Positions 54,897 through 62,158 of a stretch of DNA of 64,000 bases are shown here, in pieces. Source of the stretch: Mycobacterium sp. SVM_VP21 (GTDB taxonomy: Bacteria; Actinomycetota; Actinomycetes; Mycobacteriales; Mycobacteriaceae); assembly GCA_024758765.1 (NCBI GenBank), contig CP101406.1, positions 4,030,001 through 4,094,000 on the forward strand, in the 5' to 3' direction. Under the pieces are notes generated by a model, which saw only the letters and a program-made list of their open reading frames with translations, was not told the origin of the DNA and did no database searches. A program made the translations under genes and the position numbers. Every line of letters begins with the position of its first letter. The stretch's first letter is position 1.

Positions 54897-55595
54897 TCAG
54901 GCTGGACCGCCGGCCGCCGCCAGCACCCGCGGGAACAGCACGTTGTTCTCCTTGTGTACGTGTAGGTGGACATCGGACTCTAGGTCCGCCAGACCGGCCA
55001 GCATCGCGGTGTAGCTGGCGCAGGCATCCACCGGGGCGGTGTAGCCGTTGGTGAGCTCACGCAGTTCGGCCAGCAGATGCCCGGCATTGTCATGCTCTTG
55101 CTGGTTCTCGGCCACTGCGGTGCCCACCTCGTCGGGCAGCGGTCGGCCCGATCCCCCAGCATGCAGGCTGATCTGAGGGAACAACAGGGTCTCTTCGGTG
55201 CGCAGGTGCGGTTCCATGCCGCTGCGGAGCTGATGGAAGACCTCGCGGACCCGCAGCAGCTCGCCATGGTTAGGACCGTGCACCCGCGCCACCTTGTCCA
55301 CCAACTCTGCCAGCCGCGGGAACTCATCCCACAGGAACCGGTGATGGGTGCTGACGATGTGGGCGATCAGCGAGGCGTCGTCGTATTCCGCCCAGTCAGC
55401 CGGCCGGCCCGGTGACGTGGCGTTGAGCGCGGCCAACAGCTCGTCGGCGTCGACTCCGTCAGAGGCGCACGCCGCACCCAGAGTCCGCTGACCGTGGCAG
55501 CAGAAATCGATCCCGAACCGGCTGAGGATGCGGGTGGACGACGGGTCGGCGGTGACGATGTCACCGAGAATCTGATCGGAAGTGACGGTGGCCAT
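54897..55595 (-). CDS. RIC/ScdA-type iron-sulfur cluster repair di-iron protein
   Basis: 232 residues. The N-terminal RIC domain has RFGIDFCCHGQRTL (the conserved F-C-C-x-G). The hemerythrin-like part holds metal-binding His/Glu pairs: HIVSTHHRF, PHLRTEETLLFP, ENQQEHDNAGHL and HVHKENNVLFP. Such proteins repair Fe-S clusters damaged by nitric oxide or oxidants. The ATG at 55595 has TAGGAG 6 nt upstream. A palindromic operator and TATAAT box lie just upstream. Confidence 0.9.
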   Translation of the reverse strand: MATVTSDQILGDIVTADPSSTRILSRFGIDFCCHGQRTLGAACASDGVDADELLAALNATSPGRPADWAEYDDASLIAHIVSTHHRFLWDEFPRLAELVDKVARVHGPNHGELLRVREVFHQLRSGMEPHLRTEETLLFPQISLHAGGSGRPLPDEVGTAVAENQQEHDNAGHLLAELRELTNGYTAPVDACASYTAMLAGLADLESDVHLHVHKENNVLFPRVLAAAGGPA

Positions 55596-55630
55596 GGTGG
55601 CTCCTAGAGGTCGGGGTTCCGACCCAACAA

Positions 55631-55660
55631 TGCTCATTTCAATGAGCAAAGTCCATTATA
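55631..55660 (-). promoter_or_regulatory. Promoter -10 and palindromic operator of the RIC gene
   Basis: On the minus strand TATAAT (55660-55655) is followed at once by the perfect 8-2-8 palindrome TGCTCATT-GA-AATGAGCA (55648-55631), which would cover the transcription start. Control by an Rrf2/NsrR-like or another NO-responsive repressor is likely for a RIC gene, but the site itself does not name the regulator. Confidence 0.65.
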
Positions 55661-55674
55661 TGTGATGCAGTCGA

Positions 55675-56064
55675 TCACTCGGCGCCGGGCGGGGTCAACG
55701 CGATCCCGACGTTGGTGCGCATGCCGCCCCGTAGTTTGCTGAAGAAGTTGAACACCGGCCCGATCAGCTTGTAGCGCTTGCCGATTGCCGCATAGACGGC
55801 GCCGTTGTCCGATTTGTCCAAGACTGTGGCAACGGCCTCGATGGCCTCGCCCTTGGGCCGTCCCCGCACATCGCAGACCGCCAAGGTCACCCGCGGGGTG
55901 TTGCGGATTCGCTTGACCTTCCAGGACGACTCCTGGGTGATCACCAGCAGTCGGTCACCATCGGCCGCGGCCCACACCGGGGTCGGCTTGGGCCGGCCAT
56001 CCTTGGTGAACGTGGTCAGCAGCAAATAGTCGGACTTGGCGATCTGGGCGAAAGTTGGGGCCAT
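55675..56064 (-). CDS. PPOX class F420-dependent oxidoreductase family protein
   Basis: 129 residues. TTFTKDGRPKPTPVWAAADG is the opening of the PPOX split-barrel family; SSWKVKRIRNTPRVTLAVCD contains the K-x-x-R phosphate-binding part. F420 binding is likely, FMN possible. The start ATG 56064 (MAPTFAQIAKSDYLLL) is chosen because the family begins there; the frame is open further. It lies 14 bp from the RIC promoter -10, on the same strand and upstream of it. Confidence 0.85.
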   Translation of the reverse strand: MAPTFAQIAKSDYLLLTTFTKDGRPKPTPVWAAADGDRLLVITQESSWKVKRIRNTPRVTLAVCDVRGRPKGEAIEAVATVLDKSDNGAVYAAIGKRYKLIGPVFNFFSKLRGGMRTNVGIALTPPGAE

Positions 56065-56142
56065 GACCGCGAACCTACCCGCCCGGAGCCCCGCGTACCT
56101 GCTCAAAGTGCGGAGCGGGCGCCGCGGCGAACAGCCCAACCG

Positions 56143-56460
56143 CTACAGCGGTGGGCGGCTTGCGATGGGGTGCAAGTCGGCAAGCTTGGGTAGCTCGGAC
56201 TTCGGCTGCTCTGCATCCACAAAGGCCGTCACGGCATCCCGGGTGATCAGTCCGTAACGGACCAACAGATCAACCGCGTTCAAGCCGAAGTGGGTGGCAA
56301 CCCGGATCAGGTTGTCGGCAGTGATCAAACGCCCTTCGTGTGCAGCCTTGTAGTAGGCAGATTTCCGGTAGCCGAAGGCCTCGTATACCTCAGTTGCCGG
56401 AAGCGGCCTACCGACCAGGTAAGGCAGCACGACCGAGGGGTCCTTGTTCCGATCGTCCAT
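56143..56460 (-). CDS. Small HTH-like DNA-binding protein, unknown family
   Basis: 105 residues. PATEVYEAFGYRKSAYYKAAHEGRLITADNLIRVATHFGLN looks like a lambda-repressor or excisionase-type HTH plus an S-x-x-N-L-x-x-x-A-x-x-F pattern. It may be a phage-type repressor or a nucleoid-like regulator. TAGAGT ends 8 nt before the ATG. No partner gene is evident. The 146 bp upstream hold nothing I recognise. Confidence 0.6.
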   Translation of the reverse strand: MDDRNKDPSVVLPYLVGRPLPATEVYEAFGYRKSAYYKAAHEGRLITADNLIRVATHFGLNAVDLLVRYGLITRDAVTAFVDAEQPKSELPKLADLHPIASRPPL

Positions 56461-56468
56461 GGTTTTAC

Positions 56469-56474
56469 ACTCTA
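56469..56474 (-). promoter_or_regulatory. Leaderless -10 box of the small HTH gene
   Basis: TAGAGT on the minus strand (56474-56469) ends 8 nt before the ATG at 56460. Confidence 0.45.
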
Positions 56475-56606
56475 GTCCTGTGAGGCGGGAAGAGGTTAGA
56501 AAACTTTACCGAAGTTCTTCGTCTATTCCCACAACGTAGGAATGTCGCGTTCCGTTGCATCGTACTAACCGGCCGGTCGCGGCCCTGCGCCGGGTTCCCG
56601 GTTTTG

Positions 56607-57356
56607 TTAACGCGGCATACGGCGCCACGCAGATTGCGGGAGGAGTCGCAGGGTAGCGAACAGCGGTCGCAGCGCCCACGGCACCCACACGGTCCGGCGG
56701 CGCTTGCGTAGTGCCCGGGCTGCCGCGAGCGCTACCTGCCGCGGGGTGCTCGCCAGTGGAGCGGGGTCCATGCCGGTGGTCATCCGGCCGACGACGAAAC
56801 CCGGTCGCACGAGCAGCAACTGCACACCTGTGCCGTGGAGTGCGTCGGCGAGCCCGCTGGCGAAGCCGTCGAGGCCGGCCTTGGCCGAGCCGTAGACGTA
56901 GTTGGCCCGTCGGACCCGCACCCCCGCCACCGAGGAGAACACCACCATGCGGCCGCGCCCGGCGGTCCGCATGGCCGCGGCCAGGTGGGTGAGCAAACTG
57001 ATCTGGGCGACGTAGTCGGTGTGCACGACGGCCACCGCGTGTGCCGCATCCGACTCCGCCCGGGTCTGATGGCCCAGCACGCCGAATGCCAACACGGCGG
57101 TACCGATCGGGCCGTGCTCGGCGATCAGTTCCGCCACCAAGGGGCCGTGGGCGTTCACGTCGTCGGCATCGAACTCTTTCGTGTGTACCGCGGCCGCGCC
57201 CGCGTTGCGCACCGCGGTGACTTCGGCGTCGAGCCGATCCGCCGAGCGTGCCGCCAGCACCACCGTCGCCCCCGGCGCGAGCTGCTGCGCCAACTCGATG
57301 CCGATCTCACTGCGTCCGCCGAAAATCACCACCGGCCCGTCAACCGTGTCGTTCAC
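56607..57356 (-). CDS. SDR family oxidoreductase (Rv2073c-like, related to DprE2)
   Basis: 249 residues. Cofactor motif [11 protein letters not shown] at about 12-22 has an atypical G-x-R-S-x-I-G form, like the DprE2-type GGTSEIA motif. NAG is replaced by a AFGVLGH stretch; catalytic S-x(12)-YVYGSAK at about 147-163. The C-terminus has a membrane-proximal basic patch. It may act in a cell-wall sugar pathway; substrate unknown. It matches the place of Rv2073c and is divergent from the Rv2074-like gene. Confidence 0.83.
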   Translation of the reverse strand: MNDTVDGPVVIFGGRSEIGIELAQQLAPGATVVLAARSADRLDAEVTAVRNAGAAAVHTKEFDADDVNAHGPLVAELIAEHGPIGTAVLAFGVLGHQTRAESDAAHAVAVVHTDYVAQISLLTHLAAAMRTAGRGRMVVFSSVAGVRVRRANYVYGSAKAGLDGFASGLADALHGTGVQLLLVRPGFVVGRMTTGMDPAPLASTPRQVALAAARALRKRRRTVWVPWALRPLFATLRLLPQSAWRRMPR

Positions 57357-57391
57357 GGCTGAGATTATCGCCTGCGCTAGCGTGGGCGGTG

Positions 57392-57805
57392 ATGGCGAAC
57401 GCGACGACTCGACTGACCAGTGACGCGTTGGCGTTTCTTACCGAACGCCACCTGGCGATGCTGACCACCTTGCGCGCCGACAATTCGCCGCACGTGGTCG
57501 CGGTGGGCTTCACCTTTGATCCGAAAACCCACATCGCCCGGGTGATCACCACCGGCGGTTCGCAGAAGGCGGTCAACGCTGAACGGGCCGGGGTTGCCGT
57601 GCTGAGCCAAGTCGACGGGGCACGCTGGCTCTCGCTGGAAGGCAGCGCCACTGTCAACGACGCCCCCGCGGCGGTTCGTGACGCCGAGCTGCGGTACGCC
57701 CAGCGCTACCGCACCCCGCGGGTGAATCCACAGCGAGTGGTGATCGAAGTGCAGGTGGAGCGGGTGTTGGGTTCCGCCGACCTGCTCGACCGCGGCAACC
57801 GCTAG
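57392..57805 (+). CDS. F420-dependent PPOX oxidoreductase, Rv2074-like (biliverdin reductase family)
   Basis: 137 residues, the same length as Rv2074, an F420-dependent biliverdin reductase. [27 protein letters not shown] is the family opening and [26 protein letters not shown] is the cofactor-phosphate region. The ATG at 57392 has TAGCGT 8 nt upstream. It overlaps the convergent pepE gene by 4 nt. Confidence 0.88.
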   Translation: MANATTRLTSDALAFLTERHLAMLTTLRADNSPHVVAVGFTFDPKTHIARVITTGGSQKAVNAERAGVAVLSQVDGARWLSLEGSATVNDAPAAVRDAELRYAQRYRTPRVNPQRVVIEVQVERVLGSADLLDRGNR

Positions 57806-58944
57806 TCCGCCGACTCCGGCACCGGCACCACCACCAGGTCATGCGGCCGACTGTTCAGTGATTCCACGCCGTCAGCGGTGACGATCACGATGTCCTCGAT
57901 GCGGGCGCCCCAATTGCCGGGAAAGTAGATGCCGGGTTCGACCGAGAACGCCATCCCGGCCCGGAGCGTCTCGTCATTGCCGGCAACGATGTAGGGCTCT
58001 TCGTGCACCGACAGGCCTATGCCGTGTCCGGTGCGGTGCACAAAGTATTCGGCCAGGCCGGCCTTCGCCAGCACGTCACGGGCCGCCGCGTCGACCTGCT
58101 GTGCCGTCACTCCCGGGCGAACGCTGGCGACCGCGGCCCGCTGCGCCTCCTGTAGCACCGAATAGTGTTGGGCTACCTCGGGATTCGGCTCGCCTAGGCT
58201 GTAGGTTCTGGTCGAGTCGGAATGGTATCCGGGCTCGACCGGCCCGCCGATGTCGACGACCACGATGTCACCGGCCTGCAGCACCCGTTCGGAGCATTCA
58301 TGGTGCGGGTCGGCGCCGTGCGGGCCCGAACCCACGATGATGAAGGCAACCTCCGAATGGCCTTCGGCCACGATCGCTTCGGCGATGTCGGCGGCGACGT
58401 CGGCTTCGGTGCGGCCCGGCACCAAGAACTCCGGCACCCGGGCGTGCACCCGGTCGATCGCTGCGCCGGCCTTGCGCAGGGCATCGATCTCGCTGGGGTC
58501 CTTGATCATTCGCAGGTCACGAAGGACACCGGTCGCCAAGACAGGCGTGGTGCCGAGCACGTCCACCAGGGGCAACAGATGCAGTGCCGGCATCGCGTCG
58601 GTGACAGCGACCGCCGACGAAGCTGCACCGCCCAGCGCCTCGCCCACCATGCGATAGGGATCCTCGCCGTCAACCCAGTCCCGCACCGCCACACCCAGGT
58701 CGGCCACCGCGGATTCCCGCAGCGCCGCCAGCTCCAGTCGCGGCACCACCATGGTGGGCGAACCCGAGGCCGGCAGCACCAGGGCGGTGAGCCGCTCGAA
58801 CGTCTGGGCCCGGGATCCGATCAGGTAGCGCAGGTCGTATCCGGGGGTGATCACCATGCCGGCCAGACCGGCGTTCGCGGTGGCGGCGGCCGCGGCGCTC
58901 AGGCGGTGGGCGTAGACGCTGCTGTCGAAGCGTTGGGCAGACAT
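57802..58944 (-). CDS. pepE: Xaa-Pro dipeptidase (M24 family)
   Basis: 380 residues. Pita-bread metallopeptidase with the five metal ligands in [37 protein letters not shown] and [10 protein letters not shown]. An N-terminal creatinase-like domain precedes (about 1-145). It cleaves the bond before proline in dipeptides. TAGCCT ends 6 nt before the ATG. Order as Rv2089c. Confidence 0.94.
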   Translation of the reverse strand: MSAQRFDSSVYAHRLSAAAAATANAGLAGMVITPGYDLRYLIGSRAQTFERLTALVLPASGSPTMVVPRLELAALRESAVADLGVAVRDWVDGEDPYRMVGEALGGAASSAVAVTDAMPALHLLPLVDVLGTTPVLATGVLRDLRMIKDPSEIDALRKAGAAIDRVHARVPEFLVPGRTEADVAADIAEAIVAEGHSEVAFIIVGSGPHGADPHHECSERVLQAGDIVVVDIGGPVEPGYHSDSTRTYSLGEPNPEVAQHYSVLQEAQRAAVASVRPGVTAQQVDAAARDVLAKAGLAEYFVHRTGHGIGLSVHEEPYIVAGNDETLRAGMAFSVEPGIYFPGNWGARIEDIVIVTADGVESLNSRPHDLVVVPVPESAD

Positions 58945-58992
58945 GTCCCCAGGCTAGTGCGCGCGGGTTCGCAGTGATCTCAGCCGGTAAAT

Positions 58993-59022
58993 TAGACAGG
59001 TATAACTGTTCAGTTTAAACTG
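58993..59022 (+). promoter_or_regulatory. Leaderless promoter with palindromic operator of the MarR gene
   Basis: -35 TAGACA (58993-58998), 17-bp spacer, -10 TAAACT (59016-59021), then 6 nt to the ATG at 59028: a good leaderless promoter. The -10 lies inside a 12-bp perfect palindrome CAGTTTAAACTG (59011-59022), and AACTGTT occurs twice across it. MarR autoregulation is the natural reading. Confidence 0.75.
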
Positions 59023-59027
59023 TTGAT

Positions 59028-59462
59028 ATGCCCGGGGTTGACGAATCGGCGGTACGCGCCGCCAGGGACCTGCGCGTGATGTTCAGCAGGCTGCGCAGGC
59101 GCCTGCGTGAGGTCGCCACAGCCGATGACCTCACACCGTCGCAGACCGCGGTGCTGTTGCGACTGGTCAAAGACGGGCCCGCGTCGATCAGCCAGCTGGC
59201 CGGAGCCGAACGGGTGCGGCCCCAGTCCATGGCCGCCACCGTGGCCGGACTCGACCGCCATGGCCTGATCGAACGCCGCCCCGATCCCCACGACGGCCGC
59301 CGGCAGCTCATCGCATTGACCGCCGTCGGCCGCCGTCGCGCCGAGAGCGACCGCAAGGTCCGCGACGAATGGCTGGTACGCGCGATGCAGGACCGCTACA
59401 GCGAAGGTGAGCGCCAGGTGATCAACGAAGCCCTGACCCTGCTCGACCGACTCAACGACTGA
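59028..59462 (+). CDS. MarR family transcriptional regulator
   Basis: 144 residues with the winged helix TPSQTAVLLRLVKDGPASISQLAGAERVRPQSMAATV and wing RRPDPHDGRRQ at about 80-90, the usual R-x-x-D-x-x-D-x-R motif. It probably represses itself and the following LLM gene, 19 bp downstream, through the palindrome in its promoter. Confidence 0.92.
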   Translation: MPGVDESAVRAARDLRVMFSRLRRRLREVATADDLTPSQTAVLLRLVKDGPASISQLAGAERVRPQSMAATVAGLDRHGLIERRPDPHDGRRQLIALTAVGRRRAESDRKVRDEWLVRAMQDRYSEGERQVINEALTLLDRLND

Positions 59463-59481
59463 CGACAAGCAAGGAGACATC

Positions 59482-60342
59482 ATGAGACTCGGCGTCCACT
59501 TCATCGACTTCCTGCCCGGCGCGCCGGAGCGCCTCGGCCCGACGCTCGCGGCGACCGCCAAAGCCGCCGAACAGGTCGGTGCCGAAATGTTCACGCTGGC
59601 TGACCATTTCTTTCAGATGGAAGGCGTCGGCCGAGCCGAGGACCCGTTCCTGGAGGGCTACACCTCGCTGGGATATCTGGCCGGTCTCACCGAACGCATC
59701 ACGCTGACCATGCTGGTCACCGGTGTCACCTACCGTTATCCCGGGGTACTGGCCAAAACGGTCGCCACTCTGGATGTCCTGGCCGGTGGCCGGACCATGC
59801 TCGGAATGGGCGCCGCCTGGTACGACCGCGAACATCACGCCCTGGGCATCCCCTACCCGCCGGTGCGCGACCGATTCGAGATGCTCGAAGAGACCCTGCA
59901 GATCTGTCAGCAGATGTGGGGCGCCGACGAGGGCCCGTACCAGGGCAGGCACTACCAGCTCGCCGAAACGATCTGCTCACCCCAGCCGATCTGCCGGCCC
60001 CCGGTACTCATTGGTGGTTCGGGTGAGAAGAAGACGCTGCGCCTGGTCGCCCAATACGCCGACGTCTGGAACACCACGGCCGCGATCGAGGAGTTGCCGC
60101 ACAAACTCGAGGTGCTGCGTCGGCACTGTGACACGGTCAACCGCGACTTCGACGACATCCGTCTCACCGCGGGACTGTTCGCCGACCCCTTCGCCGACGT
60201 CGATGACTACCTGCGCACGCTGGACCGGTACGCCGAACTCGGCTTCGACCTGATCAACACCGGACCGATTCCCGGCAACCCCGACCCCGTCGGCTGGGTC
60301 AACCGGCTGGGCGACGAGGTACTGCCACGTTTAGCGGGATGA
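59482..60342 (+). CDS. LLM-class F420-dependent oxidoreductase
   Basis: 286 residues, luciferase-like TIM barrel. LGVHFIDFLPGAPERLGPTL is the opening; LTMLVTGVTYRYPGVLAKTVATLDVLAGGR is the F420/FMN-binding part and GMGAAWYDREHHALG a family hallmark; PPVLIGGSGEKKTLRL near 170 completes the site. It likely reduces or oxidises a small organic substrate with F420. AAGGAG lies about 6 nt upstream. Operon with the MarR gene. Confidence 0.9.
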   Translation: MRLGVHFIDFLPGAPERLGPTLAATAKAAEQVGAEMFTLADHFFQMEGVGRAEDPFLEGYTSLGYLAGLTERITLTMLVTGVTYRYPGVLAKTVATLDVLAGGRTMLGMGAAWYDREHHALGIPYPPVRDRFEMLEETLQICQQMWGADEGPYQGRHYQLAETICSPQPICRPPVLIGGSGEKKTLRLVAQYADVWNTTAAIEELPHKLEVLRRHCDTVNRDFDDIRLTAGLFADPFADVDDYLRTLDRYAELGFDLINTGPIPGNPDPVGWVNRLGDEVLPRLAG

Positions 60343-60380
60343 CGGCGCCCCTCGCGCGGTGACGCGCCCCCGCGAGGCTT

Positions 60381-60386
60381 TAGCCT
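60381..60386 (+). promoter_or_regulatory. Leaderless -10 box of the exonuclease gene
   Basis: TAGCCT ends 7 nt before the ATG at 60394. Confidence 0.55.
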
Positions 60387-60393
60387 GAGGGCC

Positions 60394-61347
60394 ATGCCCG
60401 CTCCCGTGCTGTTGCTCGACGGTGCCAGTATGTGGTTTCGCTCCTACTTCGGGGTGCCGTCCTCGATCACCGCACCCGACGGGCGGCCGGTGAACGCGGT
60501 GCGCGGCTTCTTCGACTCGGTGGCCACCCTGATCACCCGCCAGCGCCCAGGGCGGCTGGTGGTCTGCCTGGATCTGGATTGGCGGCCGCAGTGGCGAGTG
60601 GACCTGATTCCGTCCTACAAGGCTCACCGGGTGGCCGAAGAGGTCTCCGATGATTCCGATGTCGAAGAGGTGCCCGACGAGCTGAGCCCGCAGGTGGAGA
60701 TGATCGCCGAGCTGCTCGATGCGTTCGGCATCACCACCGGTGGGGCGCCCGACTTCGAGGCCGACGATGTGCTGGGCACCTTGGCGGCCACCGAACGTCA
60801 GGATCCGGTGGTCGTCGTCAGCGGTGACCGCGATCTGTTGCAGGTGGTCACCGACCAGCCGGTGCCGGTATCGGTGCTCTACCTGGGCCAGGGTCTGGCC
60901 AAAGCGACGCTATACGGCCCGAACGAGGTGGCCGAACGCTACCGCCTGCCGCCGGAGCGGGCGGGGGCTGCCTACGCCGAGATGGCGCTGTTGCGCGGTG
61001 ATCCCTCCGACGGGTTGCCCGGGGTGGCCGGTATCGGCGAGAAGACGGCGGCCGGCCTACTGACCCAGTTCGGCTCGCTGGCGGCAGTGCTGGCTGCCGC
61101 CGCTGACCCGGGATCGCCTATGGCCAAAGGGGTTCGGGCCAAACTGCAGGCCGGGCAGGACTACATCGAGGCGGCCGGTCCGGTGGTGCGCGTGGCCACT
61201 GACGCGCCGGTCACGTTGTCGACACCGTCGGACAGCCTGCCGCGGGTGGCCGCCGACCCGGCGCGGGTCGCCGAATTGGCGGAGCGCCTGGGCGTCGGAT
61301 CCTCGATTGCCCGGCTCCAGCGGGCGCTTGACGCGCTGCCGGATTAG
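60394..61347 (+). CDS. 5'-3' exonuclease / flap endonuclease (Rv2090-like)
   Basis: 317 residues, homologous to the N-terminal nuclease of DNA polymerase I, but without a polymerase domain. Metal-site acidic residues lie in [26 protein letters not shown] and [27 protein letters not shown] is the helix-hairpin-helix part. It should act on 5' flaps during replication and repair. The order fits Rv2090. Transcription is likely leaderless. Confidence 0.92.
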   Translation: MPAPVLLLDGASMWFRSYFGVPSSITAPDGRPVNAVRGFFDSVATLITRQRPGRLVVCLDLDWRPQWRVDLIPSYKAHRVAEEVSDDSDVEEVPDELSPQVEMIAELLDAFGITTGGAPDFEADDVLGTLAATERQDPVVVVSGDRDLLQVVTDQPVPVSVLYLGQGLAKATLYGPNEVAERYRLPPERAGAAYAEMALLRGDPSDGLPGVAGIGEKTAAGLLTQFGSLAAVLAAAADPGSPMAKGVRAKLQAGQDYIEAAGPVVRVATDAPVTLSTPSDSLPRVAADPARVAELAERLGVGSSIARLQRALDALPD

Positions 61348-61368
61348 GCGGGCCCGGTTAGTGCGGGA

Positions 61369-62085
61369 CTACTTGGGTCGGCCGACCTCGTAGGTGCCCG
61401 AGTTGTCCTGGAAGGTGACGGTCACCTGACGCTTGGTCCCGTCGATGCTCACCTCGCAGTTGAAGGTGTCGCCCTGCTTGACCACCGGGCTCTGCCCGTT
61501 GTTGCAACGGACGTCCTTGACGTTCTTGGCGCCGTAGCCGTTGGTCTGGTCGGCCAGGATCTGCTGCACACCTTCCTGGGCCTTGTCGATGTCGAGCTTG
61601 GTGGTCACAAAGAAACCGGGCTTCCAGAAGCCCAGCACCAGCAGCACCAGCACGGCGATGCCCACGCACCCGGCGATCACCGTGCTGACCATCCCGGACG
61701 GGCGCTTGGTCGCGGTGCCTGGCGCCGGGTACTGGCCCGGCTGCTGAGGGTACTGACCGTACTGGCCCGGCTGGCCATATTGCCCCGGCTGTCCGTACTG
61801 ACCGGGTTGACCGTACGGCGACTGCTGACCGTACTGGCCCGGTTGGCCGTACGGCGACGGCTGACCGTACTGCTCGGGCTGGCCGTAGCCGGGATATTGC
61901 TGCGGCGCCGACGGGTACGCGCCCTGCTGCGGGTATTGGGGGTACTGCTGCGGCGTGTAGGCCGGCGGCTGCCACTGCTGCTCAGCACCGGTCGCGGGAC
62001 CCTGTCCGGTGCCCTGGTCCTCGGGCTGACCGGGCTGCTGAGGCTGCCACGGCTGCGTCGGGTCGTATCCCTGCGGTCCGCTCAT
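61369..62085 (-). CDS. DUF4333 membrane protein with Tyr-Gly-Gln-Pro repeats (Rv2091c-like)
   Basis: 238 residues: a long low-complexity N-terminus made of repeats such as [13 protein letters not shown] and [14 protein letters not shown] (about 60-125), one transmembrane helix ([19 protein letters not shown]), and a C-terminal DUF4333 domain with DVRCNNGQ and FNCEVSIDG (one disulphide). The repeat region resembles cytosolic tails of cell-wall and secretion proteins. Order as Rv2091c. Confidence 0.87.
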   Translation of the reverse strand: MSGPQGYDPTQPWQPQQPGQPEDQGTGQGPATGAEQQWQPPAYTPQQYPQYPQQGAYPSAPQQYPGYGQPEQYGQPSPYGQPGQYGQQSPYGQPGQYGQPGQYGQPGQYGQYPQQPGQYPAPGTATKRPSGMVSTVIAGCVGIAVLVLLVLGFWKPGFFVTTKLDIDKAQEGVQQILADQTNGYGAKNVKDVRCNNGQSPVVKQGDTFNCEVSIDGTKRQVTVTFQDNSGTYEVGRPK

Positions 62086-62158
62086 CGTTGTTCCTCAAGT
62101 CCTCTCACGTAGCGGGTGCTGATCACCGCCGGCTCTCCACCGTAGCGCCCGGACCAGC

